A DNA stretch of 32,277 bases from positions 1-32,277 of the forward strand of contig CAJFNK010000034.1 in the NCBI GenBank assembly GCA_904394685.1, written 5' to 3'. This DNA comes from Candidatus Heritagella gallinarum. Its GTDB lineage: Bacteria > Bacillota > Clostridia > Oscillospirales > Acutalibacteraceae. The notes beneath the pieces were generated by a model that was not told where the DNA came from, searched no databases, and saw only the letters and a list, made by a program, of their open reading frames with translations. Shown one piece after another: positions 7,426 to 15,611 of this stretch (position 1 is the first letter of the stretch; the number at the start of each line of letters is the position of its first letter). The position numbers were made by a program, and so were the translations under genes.

Positions 7426-8277
7426 ATGGCGGAGCCGTTTCGATATTTTGTAGAACCCACAGAGTTTGTCCGAAATAATTTGTGCTTCAGCGACGGAATG
7501 GGGGAGGAGTCAAACCCTTCTTTCCTGATCGACCGCTCCAATTTTGACAATTATCTGGTGATGTTTGTTAAAGAGGGCATCCTTCATCATGAGCAAAATG
7601 GCCGCCATTTGCGTTTGGGCGCTGGAGAATATGTGTTTGCAAATTTAAAGCAGTACCATAAATATTACTTTGAACCCGGTGTCCCCAGTAAAATTTACTG
7701 GACTCACCTAAACGGGCGGGTAGTAGAGGAGATGGCAAACCGGATTGACGAAATCTCCCCGCTGCCGTTTTCGGCCAGCTCTCCCCAAATGGAGCAATGG
7801 CTGAAAGATACCTTCCGAACTGTGCGGGACTTGACGCCGGATGTGTTTTTGCTTTCGCAGTGTTTGTATGCTGTTGTGCTGGCGGTGCTTCGGGACTGCC
7901 GGGAAATGCAGTCCCGAAAAGAAGAACCGCCAGAGCGGGCAGAATTTGTTCTCAGGGCGCAGGAAGCCTTGCGAGGCTCTGTTTACCGTCCGGTGAATTT
8001 ACAAAATCTTGCCGCATCGGTCAATATGAGTAAGTATCATTTTTGCCGCATGTATCACCAGTGCTTTGGCGTCAGCCCGATGAAGCACCTGATGGAGGAG
8101 AAAATCCGGACAGCCAAACGCCACCTGCTCTATACAGGCGATAAAATCGAAGTGATTTCACAGCAGCTGGCTTTTTCCAGCGTGAGCTATTTTTCCAAGG
8201 TGTTTAAATCACAGGTGGGAGTATCCCCAAGCCGCTATCGGGAACAGATGTGCAACCGCCATCAGCAGAACCCATAA
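7426..8277 (+). CDS. AraC family transcriptional regulator
   Basis: A 283-residue activator-type regulator. The N-terminal ~140 residues form a cupin-like ligand-binding domain (GAGEYVFANLKQYHKYYFEPG, PSKIYWTHLNG). The C-terminal ~100 residues carry the two AraC helix-turn-helix motifs (NLQNLAASVNMSKYHFCRMY and IEVISQQLAFSSVSYFSKVF, ending GVSPSRYREQM). Start: the frame is open from ATG 7330, but ATG 7426 follows GGAGGTG by eight bases and starts at the expected domain boundary. It is divergent from the UroD-like gene at 6057-7283, its likely target. The inducer cannot be read from the sequence. Confidence 0.92.
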   Translation: MAEPFRYFVEPTEFVRNNLCFSDGMGEESNPSFLIDRSNFDNYLVMFVKEGILHHEQNGRHLRLGAGEYVFANLKQYHKYYFEPGVPSKIYWTHLNGRVVEEMANRIDEISPLPFSASSPQMEQWLKDTFRTVRDLTPDVFLLSQCLYAVVLAVLRDCREMQSRKEEPPERAEFVLRAQEALRGSVYRPVNLQNLAASVNMSKYHFCRMYHQCFGVSPMKHLMEEKIRTAKRHLLYTGDKIEVISQQLAFSSVSYFSKVFKSQVGVSPSRYREQMCNRHQQNP

Positions 8278-8535
8278 TTATTTAGAGGGTTCTTCATATT
8301 TCAGGGCACGTTCGCTGTCGCTCATCCCGGCAGTAGTGGGGTCTTGAATCACGCCGATCAGGGTCAGCAGGCTGAAAACCGTCCCCACAATCCCGGTAAG
8401 CTGAGTGGCGATGCCGGTAGAATCCCAGTTGACGCCAAACGCCGAGAGAATTTGGCCAATCAGCAGCAGGATTGCCGGGATTGCCGTAATCCAGAACATC
8501 TTGTTTTTAAAACGCACGCCCCAATTGATTTTCAT
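8278..8535 (-). CDS. Phage holin, phiLC3 family (orphan)
   Basis: An 85-residue protein starting MKINWGVRFKNK, the typical opening of phiLC3-family holins, followed by two hydrophobic helices (FWITAIPAILLLIGQILSAF and LTGIVGTVFSLLTLIGVI) and a charged tail (DSERALKYEEPSK). Holins make pores that release endolysin. Start: ATG 8535 lies about ten bases after AGGGGA; an in-frame ATG at 8544 is too close to it. It is convergent with the AraC gene, with the two stop codons directly adjacent. No endolysin, tail or integrase gene is nearby, so this is a stand-alone holin-like protein: prophage relic or domesticated gene. Confidence 0.85.
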   Translation of the reverse strand: MKINWGVRFKNKMFWITAIPAILLLIGQILSAFGVNWDSTGIATQLTGIVGTVFSLLTLIGVIQDPTTAGMSDSERALKYEEPSK

Positions 8536-8675
8536 CTCAAACATTCCCCTTTCGATTGTTTGTGCATGGCATACTATATGGAAAATACTGTCCAGGTATT
8601 CCTGTCAAAGAGCAAAAACCAGCCCCCACTTGATGGGACAAAAGGGGGCGAAATGATGGAATTTGTCGTTTGTGC

Positions 8676-8704
8676 TTTTACATGGGGGAAGAATGTGCTA
8701 TAAT
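8676..8704 (+). promoter_or_regulatory. Extended -10 promoter of fhs
   Basis: TGC-TATAAT (8696-8704) is an extended -10 element. The -35 at 17-base spacing is only TTTTAC (8676-8681). The expected transcript start is near 8711, leaving a leader of about 90 bases. Confidence 0.75.
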
Positions 8705-8719
8705 AACCTTACAGTTTTA

Positions 8720-8774
8720 AACCGAGCGGCCTTTTCTGCCCGGATTTATGCAGAAAAGGGGCTTCCGCCCGGTT
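8720..8774 (+). promoter_or_regulatory. Structured 5' leader RNA of fhs
   Basis: Outer helix AACCGAGCGG (8720-8729) with CCGCCCGGTT (8765-8774), one A-C mismatch. Inner perfect 10-bp helix CCTTTTCTGC (8730-8739) with GCAGAAAAGG (8750-8759), a 10-base loop CCGGATTTAT and a 5-base bulge GGCTT. There is no T tract after it, so it is not a simple terminator. It does not match the tetrahydrofolate riboswitch consensus I know. Its role is unknown; it could stabilise the mRNA or bind a ligand. Confidence 0.6.
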
Positions 8775-8799
8775 ATCTTTATGAGAGGTGAGTGATTTC

Positions 8800-10476
8800 A
8801 TGCTGACAGATATTGAAATTGCACAGGGGGCAAAAATGCTCCCCATTTCCCAGATTGCCGACGAGTTGGGGATTCGGGAGGAAGAACTGGAACCCTATGG
8901 CCGTTATAAGGCAAAAGTGAATGAATCCCTGTTTAAGCGCCTAGAGAATCAGCCGGACGGAAAACTGATTCTGGTAACGGCAATCAACCCGACCCCTGCC
9001 GGTGAAGGAAAAACCACCACTTCGGTGGGCCTGGGGCAGGCTATGAAAAAAATCGGGAAAAAGGCTGTCATCGCCCTTCGGGAACCCTCTTTGGGCCCGG
9101 TGTTCGGTATCAAGGGCGGCGCTGCCGGCGGCGGCTATGCACAGGTTGTCCCCATGGAGGATATCAACCTGCATTTTACCGGTGATATGCATGCGATTAC
9201 CAGCGCCAACAACCTGCTTTGCGCTATGCTGGATAACCACATGCAGCAGGGGAATGCATTGGGCATTGACCAGCGCCGTATTGTCATCAAGCGCTGTATG
9301 GATATGAACGACCGTGCCCTGCGGAATATTGTGGTGGGGCTTGGCGGAAAGATCAATGGAATCCCTCGTGAAGACGGCTTTATCATCACCGTGGCCAGCG
9401 AAGTGATGGCGATCCTCTGCCTGGCAACCGACCGGAACGATTTGAAAAAGCGTCTGGGGAATATCCTCGTTGCCTTTACCTATGACGGAAAGCCGGTTTA
9501 TGCCAGAGATTTGCAGGCCGACGGCGCTATGGCGGCTCTGCTAAAAGATGCCATCAACCCCAACCTGGTGCAGACTCTGGAAGGGACTCCTGCTATTATG
9601 CACGGCGGCCCCTTTGCCAATATCGCCCACGGCTGCAACTCGGTGCGTGCAACCCGGCTGGCGCTCAAGCTGGCTGACTACTGCATTACAGAGGCAGGCT
9701 TCGGCTCCGACCTGGGCGCCGAGAAGTTTATGGATATCAAGTGCCGCATGGCGGGCTTGGCGCCTTCCTGCGTCGTAGTGGTGGCAACGGTGCGGGCCTT
9801 GAAATATAATGGCGGCGTTGCCAAAACAGAGCTGTCTGCCGAGAATATCGAAGCCCTCGAAAAGGGAATCGTCAACCTGAAGGCTCACGTTGAAAATATG
9901 AATAAATATGGCGTGCCGGTTGTGGTCGCCATCAACCGCTTCCCCTCGGACACAGAGGCAGAGCTGGCAGTGGTAGACCGCTGCTGCCGTGAGATGGGTG
10001 TGCCGTATGCCCTTTCTGAAGTGTTCTCCAAGGGTGGAGAAGGCGGCATCGAGCTGGCAAAGGTGGTTACCGGGATTATCGATGAGAAAGATACCAGTAC
10101 CGGTTTTGCCCCGATTTATGAAAACAGCCTGACGGTGGAAGAAAAGATCGAAGCGATTGCCCGCAAGATCTATGGCGCAGACGGCGTGGTATACACCAAT
10201 CCCGCCAAAAAAGCGCTGAAAGAAATCCACGAGCTGGGCGGCGACGCAATGCCGGTTTGTATTGCAAAAACGCAGTATTCGCTCTCGGATAACGCCGCTT
10301 TGCTGGGACGCCCCACCGGGTTTACCATCACCATCCGTGATTTGCGGCTTTCCAGCGGCGCCGGATTTGTGGTGGCGTATGCCGGCGATATTATGACGAT
10401 GCCCGGACTGCCCAAAGCCCCGGCAGCACAGAAAATCGATGTGGACGGGGACGGCGTGATTTCCGGCCTGTTCTAA
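8800..10476 (+). CDS. fhs: Formate--tetrahydrofolate ligase
   Basis: A 558-residue enzyme (family ~556) that makes 10-formyl-tetrahydrofolate from formate, ATP and tetrahydrofolate. The P-loop TPAGEGKTT is at 65-73, followed by [19 protein letters not shown] and [19 protein letters not shown], all typical of the family. Start: ATG 8800 has AGAGGTGAG upstream; the in-frame GTG 8788 overlaps that ribosome site. It is preceded by an extended -10 promoter and a structured leader. Only 14-20 bases separate it from tsaE, so fhs-tsaE-tsaB and possibly rpiB-upp form one transcript. With GlyA it covers C1-folate supply; no other Wood-Ljungdahl genes are in the window, so acetogenesis cannot be inferred. 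Confidence 0.97.
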   Translation: MLTDIEIAQGAKMLPISQIADELGIREEELEPYGRYKAKVNESLFKRLENQPDGKLILVTAINPTPAGEGKTTTSVGLGQAMKKIGKKAVIALREPSLGPVFGIKGGAAGGGYAQVVPMEDINLHFTGDMHAITSANNLLCAMLDNHMQQGNALGIDQRRIVIKRCMDMNDRALRNIVVGLGGKINGIPREDGFIITVASEVMAILCLATDRNDLKKRLGNILVAFTYDGKPVYARDLQADGAMAALLKDAINPNLVQTLEGTPAIMHGGPFANIAHGCNSVRATRLALKLADYCITEAGFGSDLGAEKFMDIKCRMAGLAPSCVVVVATVRALKYNGGVAKTELSAENIEALEKGIVNLKAHVENMNKYGVPVVVAINRFPSDTEAELAVVDRCCREMGVPYALSEVFSKGGEGGIELAKVVTGIIDEKDTSTGFAPIYENSLTVEEKIEAIARKIYGADGVVYTNPAKKALKEIHELGGDAMPVCIAKTQYSLSDNAALLGRPTGFTITIRDLRLSSGAGFVVAYAGDIMTMPGLPKAPAAQKIDVDGDGVISGLF

Positions 10477-10496
10477 TCTGGTAAAGGAAGATGTGT

Positions 10497-10922
10497 ATGA
10501 AGGAATATCGAACCCGTTCCCCCGAAGAAACCGAAAAGCTGGGGGAGATGGTGGCTTCTCATCTGCATGGGGGAGAAATACTGGCGTATTCTGGCGGCAT
10601 GGGAATGGGAAAAACCGCATTTACCCGTGGGCTGGCTCGTGGGCTGGGTATCACAGACGGGGTTTCCAGCCCCACATTTGCGCTGGTTCATGAATACCGG
10701 GGGAATATCCCTTTGTATCATTTTGACATGTATCGGGTTTCCGGATGGGATGACCTGTATTCGACAGGCTTTTTCGACTATCTGGAAACCGGTGCGGTTT
10801 TGGCGATAGAATGGAGCGAGAACATCGAAGGCGCTCTGCCGGAGGATGTTATCCGCATCCATATTTCTCAGGGAGACACCGAGAATGAGCGGGTTTTCCA
10901 GATTTCCGGTTTGGATTTATAA
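10497..10922 (+). CDS. tsaE: tRNA threonylcarbamoyladenosine biosynthesis ATPase TsaE
   Basis: A 141-residue P-loop protein of the YjeE/TsaE family that powers the TsaB-TsaD-TsaE complex making t6A37 in ANN-decoding tRNAs. Walker A GGMGMGKT lies at 33-40, followed by SSPTFALVHEY and the C-terminal AIEWSEN motif. Start: ATG 10497 is six bases after AAAGGAAG; ATG 10491 directly abuts that site. It lies immediately after fhs and 18 bases before tsaB. The usual neighbours rimI and tsaD are not in the window. Confidence 0.94.
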   Translation: MKEYRTRSPEETEKLGEMVASHLHGGEILAYSGGMGMGKTAFTRGLARGLGITDGVSSPTFALVHEYRGNIPLYHFDMYRVSGWDDLYSTGFFDYLETGAVLAIEWSENIEGALPEDVIRIHISQGDTENERVFQISGLDL

Positions 10923-10940
10923 GAAAGGTTGGGACAGAAC

Positions 10941-11666
10941 ATGCGGATCGTAGCGTTAGAATCCTCTGCGGTTGCGGCTTCTGCCTGTGTGATGGAAGAC
11001 GACAAGCTGCTGGGAGAGTTTTATATCAACACCCGGCAGACGCACAGCCAGACGCTGCTGCCCATGGTGCAGGCGGTAATGGCGGATACCGGGACTTCCA
11101 TCGGCCAGGTCGATTGTCTGGCAGTGTCGGCGGGGCCGGGCTCCTTTACCGGCGTGCGTATCGGAGTGGCCAGTGTAAAAGGTCTGGCGTTCCCTCATGA
11201 TATCCCCTGCTGCGGCGTTTCCACGCTGGAAGCTATGGTGATGAACCTCCGCCAGTCGGACTGCCTGATTTGTGCTGTGATGGATGCACGGTGCGCTCAG
11301 GTGTATAACGCCCTGTTTGCAGCCGGCAGCGGAAAACTGGAACGCCTGACAGAAGACCGTGCGCTCTCCATTGCACAGCTGGCAGAAGAACTGCCTGCCT
11401 GGATGGAGAAGCTGCAAAAGCCGCTGATTCTGGTAGGGGATGGCGCAGGCGTTTGCGCTGCTTCTCCCGACTTTGCCGGGATTGAAAAAACTGTAGCCCC
11501 GCCTCATCTGGTGATGCAGCGGGCTTCTGGCGTGGCAGAAGCTGCCCGCCGCATGGTGGCAGAAGGAAAAACGGTATCGGCGGCGCAGCTGGCTCCGGTT
11601 TATCTGCGGATGCCACAGGCAGAGCGGGAGCTGAAAAAGCGCCTGAGCGCACAGAAACCGGAATAA
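10941..11666 (+). CDS. tsaB: tRNA threonylcarbamoyladenosine biosynthesis protein TsaB
   Basis: A 241-residue ASKHA-fold protein, the scaffold partner of TsaD. Recognisable segments are ALESSAVAASAC at the N-terminus, HSQTLLPMVQAV, and AGPGSFTGVRIGVASVKGLA, the TsaB hallmark. Start: ATG 10941 gives the canonical MRIVALESS start; AAAGG lies 12 bases upstream, and the in-frame TTG 10929 is too close to it. It is cotranscribed with tsaE. The C-terminal half is more divergent, as is usual for TsaB. Confidence 0.94.
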   Translation: MRIVALESSAVAASACVMEDDKLLGEFYINTRQTHSQTLLPMVQAVMADTGTSIGQVDCLAVSAGPGSFTGVRIGVASVKGLAFPHDIPCCGVSTLEAMVMNLRQSDCLICAVMDARCAQVYNALFAAGSGKLERLTEDRALSIAQLAEELPAWMEKLQKPLILVGDGAGVCAASPDFAGIEKTVAPPHLVMQRASGVAEAARRMVAEGKTVSAAQLAPVYLRMPQAERELKKRLSAQKPE

Positions 11667-11713
11667 ATAGAAATAGATTGGTAAATTGACCGATTGATAA
11701 AGGAAAGCGGCTA

Positions 11714-11772
11714 ATAGAAAAGCCATAATATAGAAAGGCCACTTATTAAGAAAGGCCGCTACTATAGAAAGG
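11714..11772 (+). repeat. ~17-bp imperfect tandem repeats between tsaB and rpiB
   Basis: ATAGAAAAGCC (11714), ATAGAAAGGCC (11730), TTAAGAAAGGCC (11746) and ATAGAAAGG (11764) recur at 16-18 base spacing. AGCGGC (11706-11711) can pair with GCCGCT (11755-11760), and two GGCC blocks can form an alternative hairpin. The last unit supplies the rpiB ribosome-binding site (AAAGGAAG). Confidence 0.55.
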
Positions 11773-11782
11773 AAGAAAAGAA

Positions 11783-12226
11783 ATGATAGCACTGGGAGCA
11801 GACCACGGCGGATACCGCCTCAAAGAAGCCATCAAAGCCTATTTGCAGGAGCAGGGCATGGAGTATCAGGATTTTGGAACCAACAGCGAGGATTCGGTGG
11901 ATTATGCGCCGATCGCTGCAAAAGTGGCGCATTTTGTCGCAGACGGACATGCGGAAAAAGCATTTTTGTGCTGCGGCACCGGCATTGGAATCTCGATTGC
12001 CGCCAATAAGATCAAGGGGATTCGTGCCGCTGTGGTAACCAACGAATTCTGTGCGGAAATGACCCGCCGCCATAATGACGCCAATATCCTCTGCATGGGA
12101 GGCCGTGTGATCGATGAAGAAACTGCCGTTAAGCTGGCAAAGATTTTTCTCGAAACCCCCTTTGACGGAGGCCGCCACTCAGTTCGGATTGGCCATATTC
12201 AAGATATCGAAGAAGGCCGCCTGTAA
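11783..12226 (+). CDS. rpiB: Ribose 5-phosphate isomerase B
   Basis: A 147-residue RpiB/LacAB-family isomerase interconverting ribulose 5-phosphate and ribose 5-phosphate, supplying PRPP for nucleotide synthesis. The N-terminal GADHGGY and catalytic CGTGIGISIAANK (Cys64) are present, along with RHNDANILCMGGR. The start ATG 11783 follows AAAGGAAG. It is separated from tsaB by a 116-base repeat-containing gap without a clear terminator, and is followed 45 bases later by upp; a PRPP-related pairing with upp makes sense. Confidence 0.96.
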   Translation: MIALGADHGGYRLKEAIKAYLQEQGMEYQDFGTNSEDSVDYAPIAAKVAHFVADGHAEKAFLCCGTGIGISIAANKIKGIRAAVVTNEFCAEMTRRHNDANILCMGGRVIDEETAVKLAKIFLETPFDGGRHSVRIGHIQDIEEGRL

Positions 12227-12271
12227 TTTTTCGATACAGCGGCGTATCAAAGTGAACTGGAGGAGACAAAA

Positions 12272-12904
12272 ATGGATCATCAGGTTTTCGTAATGGATCA
12301 TCCCCTGATTCAGCACAAGCTGACCTATCTGCGGGACAAGAAAACCGGCTCAAAAGAGTTCCGGGCATTGGTAAGCGAAATCGCCACCCTCATCTGTTAT
12401 GAGGCAACACGGGATCTTCCACTGGAAGAAGTGCAGACCGAAACCCCTCTTGTCACCGCTACTACCAAAGTGATTGCCGGGCGCAAGCTGGCGTTTGTGC
12501 CGATCCTTCGTGCCGGCCTTGGAATGGTAGAGGGTGTCCTTACACTGGTTCCGGCCGCAAAGGTGGGGCATATCGGCTTATACCGGGATCATATCACATT
12601 GCAGCCGGTGGAATATTACAGCAAATTGCCCGCCGATATCCCAGAGCGGGATGTGATTGTACTGGACCCGATGCTGGCAACAGGTGGCTCGGCGGTGGAC
12701 GCCATTGATATCATCAAGCGCAGCCATCCCAAGAGCATCAAGTTCATGTGCATCATCGCTGCGCCAGAGGGGGTAAAGGCCCTGACAGAGGCACACCCCG
12801 ATGTACAGGTGTATTGTGCGGCGATAGACGAAAAACTCAACGAAAACGGATATATCCTTCCCGGATTGGGAGATGCAGGAGACCGTATTTTCGGAACGCT
12901 GTAA
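12272..12904 (+). CDS. upp: Uracil phosphoribosyltransferase
   Basis: A 210-residue enzyme (family ~209) that salvages uracil with PRPP to UMP. The PRPP-binding loop [10 protein letters not shown] is at 132-141; [13 protein letters not shown] and the uracil-binding C-terminus [17 protein letters not shown] are intact. It starts at ATG 12272 after GGAGGAG and ends with a strong terminator. It works with the uracil permease encoded at 4168, which is unlinked here. Confidence 0.97.
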   Translation: MDHQVFVMDHPLIQHKLTYLRDKKTGSKEFRALVSEIATLICYEATRDLPLEEVQTETPLVTATTKVIAGRKLAFVPILRAGLGMVEGVLTLVPAAKVGHIGLYRDHITLQPVEYYSKLPADIPERDVIVLDPMLATGGSAVDAIDIIKRSHPKSIKFMCIIAAPEGVKALTEAHPDVQVYCAAIDEKLNENGYILPGLGDAGDRIFGTL

Positions 12905-12911
12905 GAAAGAG

Positions 12912-12943
12912 CCGGTACTGTGTTTTGCAGTACCGGTTTTGTT
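12912..12943 (+). terminator. Intrinsic terminator after upp
   Basis: Perfect 9-bp stem CCGGTACTG / CAGTACCGG (12912-12920 and 12928-12936) followed by TTTTGTTTC, eight bases after the upp stop. Confidence 0.9.
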
Positions 12944-12983
12944 TCAAAATGCGTTTTTTTATTTGGAAACCTGCATTTTTCCA

Positions 12984-13012
12984 TTGCAGGAGGATAGTGC
13001 TTATGCTATAAT
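12984..13012 (+). promoter_or_regulatory. Promoter of nfnA-nfnB
   Basis: TTGCAG (12984-12989), 17-base spacer, TATAAT (13007-13012), with TGC forming an extended -10. It leaves a leader of about 115 bases containing a GCAGCC / GGCTGC hairpin near its 5' end. Confidence 0.85.
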
Positions 13013-13132
13013 AAGGCTTGTATGACAGCAGCCTGTCCCTTGTGGCTGCATGGGGCGTTTTGGCGCTTTATGCGATAATCCTGTGTTTTTTCAGGCTTCT
13101 GACATCGTTAAAGCGGAATGGAGGTACCATTT

Positions 13133-13978
13133 ATGTATCAGATCGCAGAAAAAAAGGTTTTAAACCCAACCGTGACATTAATGAAGGTGAAAGCTCCCCT
13201 AATTGCAAAAAAAGCGGAGCCCGGCCAGTTTATTATTTTGCGTGTAGATGAAAACGGAGAGCGAATCCCGCTGACCATTGCCGACTATGACCGTGAGGCG
13301 GGGCTGGTAACGATTATCTTCCAGATCGTTGGCGCTACTACCGAAAAGCTGAACCACCTGAACGAAGGGGATTTTATCCACGATTTTGTTGGCCCGCTCG
13401 GCGTTCCTTCCCATGTGGAGGGCCTGAAAAAGGTTGCCGTTGTCGGCGGCGGCGTTGGCTGTGCAATCGCCTATCCGATCGCCAAAAAACTGCATGAGCT
13501 GGGCGCCGAAGTCCACTCCATCGTTGGCTTCCGCAATCAGGACTTGGTGATTCTGGAAGATGAATTTCAGGCAGTGAGCGACCGTTTTGTCATGATGACG
13601 GATGATGGTTCCCGTGGCGAAAAGGGTCTGGTCACCGATGCTTTGAAAAACCTGATCGACAGCGGCGAGCAGTATGATGAAGTGATTGCAATCGGGCCGC
13701 TGATTATGATGAAATTTGTGTGTAAGCTCACAAAAGAATATGGCATTAAAACCGTGGTCAGCATGAACCCCATCATGATCGATGGAACGGGAATGTGCGG
13801 CGGCTGCCGCCTGACTGTTGGCGGAGAAACCAAGTTCGCCTGTGTAGACGGCCCGGATTTTGACGGCCATCTGGTGGACTTTGACGAGGCAATGGAGCGT
13901 TCTACCATGTATAAGCCTTTTGAGCGCCATCGCCATGAAGAAACCTGCAACCTGTTTCAGAAAAAGGTAGAGGGCTGA
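13133..13978 (+). CDS. nfnA: NfnA-type FAD/NAD-binding subunit (sulfide dehydrogenase/NADH-dependent ferredoxin:NADP oxidoreductase)
   Basis: A 281-residue dihydroorotate-dehydrogenase-electron-transfer-type protein. It has an N-terminal FAD barrel (EPGQFIILRVDENGERIPLT), the NAD-binding VVGGGVGCAIAYPIAK and the C-terminal [2Fe-2S] loop MCGGCRLTVGGETKFACVDGP. With the next gene it matches the Nfn complex, which bifurcates electrons from NADPH to NAD+ and ferredoxin (or the reverse), and the homologous SudAB. Start: ATG 13133 follows GGAGGT; the frame is open from ATG 13118, which contains that site. The gap to nfnB is 107 bases. Confidence 0.9.
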   Translation: MYQIAEKKVLNPTVTLMKVKAPLIAKKAEPGQFIILRVDENGERIPLTIADYDREAGLVTIIFQIVGATTEKLNHLNEGDFIHDFVGPLGVPSHVEGLKKVAVVGGGVGCAIAYPIAKKLHELGAEVHSIVGFRNQDLVILEDEFQAVSDRFVMMTDDGSRGEKGLVTDALKNLIDSGEQYDEVIAIGPLIMMKFVCKLTKEYGIKTVVSMNPIMIDGTGMCGGCRLTVGGETKFACVDGPDFDGHLVDFDEAMERSTMYKPFERHRHEETCNLFQKKVEG

Positions 13979-14085
13979 GAAACGCTGTAAAAATCTATCA
14001 TTTTGTGTAGATGTGCGACAGCTGTTTACAAGAGCAGATAAGAGCGTACAAATTTACACAAAATCCGGAAAGGAAGATCGTATCC

Positions 14086-15474
14086 ATGCCAAATATGTCA
14101 TTAAAGAAAAATGAAATGCCTGTACAGGACCCACAGGTCCGCAATCATAATTTCGACGAAGTTGCACTTGGTTATACCGAGGAGCAGGCACTGGACGAAG
14201 CTGCCCGCTGCCTGAACTGCAAAAACAAGCCCTGCGTTGGAAAATGTCCGGTAGCCATTGATATTCCGGCTTTTATCGCCAAGATCAAAGAAAAGGATTA
14301 TGAGGGCGCTTACCAGATCATCAGCCGTTCCAGCTCTCTGCCGGCAGTTTGTGGTCGTGTTTGCCCGCAGGAAACACAGTGCGAGAGCAAATGTGTGCGT
14401 GGTATCAAGGGCGAGCCGGTGGCAATTGGCCGTCTGGAGCGCTTTGTGGCAGACTATCACAACGCCCATTGCAAAGAAAAGGCCGTTGCCCCGCAGCCTA
14501 ACGGACACAAAGTGGCAGTGGTTGGCGCAGGTCCTTCTGGCCTCACCTGTGCGGGTGATCTCGCAAAGATGGGATATCAGGTTTCTGTATTCGAGGCGCT
14601 GCATCTGGCAGGCGGCGTGCTGGTTTATGGTATCCCGGAGTTCCGTCTGCCCAAGGCGATTGTGCAGAAAGAAGTGGATACCCTCAAGGAGCTGGGGGTC
14701 GAAGTCGATACCAATACCGTAATTGGCCGCACTTTGACCATTGACGAACTGTTTGACGACGGCTTTGAAGCAGTCTTTGTTGGCTCCGGCGCTGGTTTGC
14801 CCCGGTTTATGAATATCCCTGGCGAGAACCTGAAGGGTGTTTATTCCGCTAACGAATTTTTGACCCGTGTCAACCTGATGAAGGCGTATCGTGAGAATGG
14901 CGACACCCCGGTTCAGCACGGGAAAAACGTGGCGGTTGTAGGCGGCGGCAACGTGGCTATGGATGCAGCCCGTTGTGCCAAGCGCCTTGGCGCCGAGAAT
15001 GTGTATATCGTATATCGCCGTTCTGAGGCAGAGATGCCGGCACGTTTGGAAGAAGTGGAGCATGCCAAAGAAGAAGGCATTATTTTCCGTGTGCTGACGA
15101 ACCCCACCGAGATTCTGGGCGATGAACATAAATTTGTAAACGGCATGAAGTGTGTGGAGATGGAGCTGGGCGAGCCGGACGCTTCGGGACGCCGCCGTCC
15201 TGTCGTCAAAGAGGGCTCCGAGTTCCTGCTGGATGTGGATTGCGTCATCATGTCGATTGGAACTTCTCCCAACCCGTTGATTCGCAACACTACCAAGGGT
15301 CTGGAAACCAACCGTCACGGCTGTATTGTAACCGAAGAAGAAACCGGCCTTACTTCCCGTGAAGGGGTTTATGCTGGCGGCGACGCTGTAACCGGTGCAG
15401 CAACCGTGATTCTGGCAATGGGAGCGGGCAAAAAGGCTGCCAAAGCCATCGACGAATATATCCGTTCTAAATAA
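14086..15474 (+). CDS. nfnB: NfnB-type / glutamate synthase small-subunit-like oxidoreductase
   Basis: A 462-residue GltD-like flavoprotein (often annotated NADPH-dependent glutamate synthase, homotetrameric). Two N-terminal Fe-S cysteine clusters (CLNCKNKPCVGKCPV and CGRVCPQETQCESKC) precede the FAD motif VVGAGPSGLTCAGDLAKMG and the NADPH motif VVGGGNVAMDAARCAKRLGA. Start: ATG 14086 is nine bases after GGAAAGGAAG; upstream in-frame codons lack a ribosome site. No glutamate synthase large subunit lies next to it, and the partner is nfnA, so an NfnAB role is favoured over glutamate synthase. Confidence 0.9.
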   Translation: MPNMSLKKNEMPVQDPQVRNHNFDEVALGYTEEQALDEAARCLNCKNKPCVGKCPVAIDIPAFIAKIKEKDYEGAYQIISRSSSLPAVCGRVCPQETQCESKCVRGIKGEPVAIGRLERFVADYHNAHCKEKAVAPQPNGHKVAVVGAGPSGLTCAGDLAKMGYQVSVFEALHLAGGVLVYGIPEFRLPKAIVQKEVDTLKELGVEVDTNTVIGRTLTIDELFDDGFEAVFVGSGAGLPRFMNIPGENLKGVYSANEFLTRVNLMKAYRENGDTPVQHGKNVAVVGGGNVAMDAARCAKRLGAENVYIVYRRSEAEMPARLEEVEHAKEEGIIFRVLTNPTEILGDEHKFVNGMKCVEMELGEPDASGRRRPVVKEGSEFLLDVDCVIMSIGTSPNPLIRNTTKGLETNRHGCIVTEEETGLTSREGVYAGGDAVTGAATVILAMGAGKKAAKAIDEYIRSK

Positions 15475-15489
15475 ACGGAGTCTAAAAAA

Positions 15490-15521
15490 GGGCGGGGAGG
15501 CGAAAGCTGCCCCGCCTTTTT
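15490..15521 (+). terminator. Intrinsic terminator after nfnB
   Basis: GGCGGGG / CCCCGCC stem with an inner AG..CT extension and GCGAAAG-type loop, followed by five T. Confidence 0.9.
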
Positions 15522-15550
15522 ATCACAAGGTTCCTGCCAGTGGATGTATC

Positions 15551-15579
15551 TGGATTTTCAGGCAGGAATATGCTATAAT
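15551..15579 (+). promoter_or_regulatory. Extended -10 promoter of argC
   Basis: TGC-TATAAT at 15571-15579; the -35 at 17-base spacing (TGGATT) is weak. Confidence 0.7.
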
Positions 15580-15611
15580 AAAATGAATTGTGATGAGGAA
15601 AGGGATGCAGG

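Noticed and set aside
8720-8774. Tetrahydrofolate riboswitch in the fhs leader
   Set aside because: Only two stacked helices are present, with none of the conserved junction sequences I know for that class.
13018-13251. A 77-codon frame with a hydrophobic stretch ahead of nfnA
   Set aside because: TTG start without a ribosome site; it overlaps the nfnA start and reads through its coding sequence out of frame.
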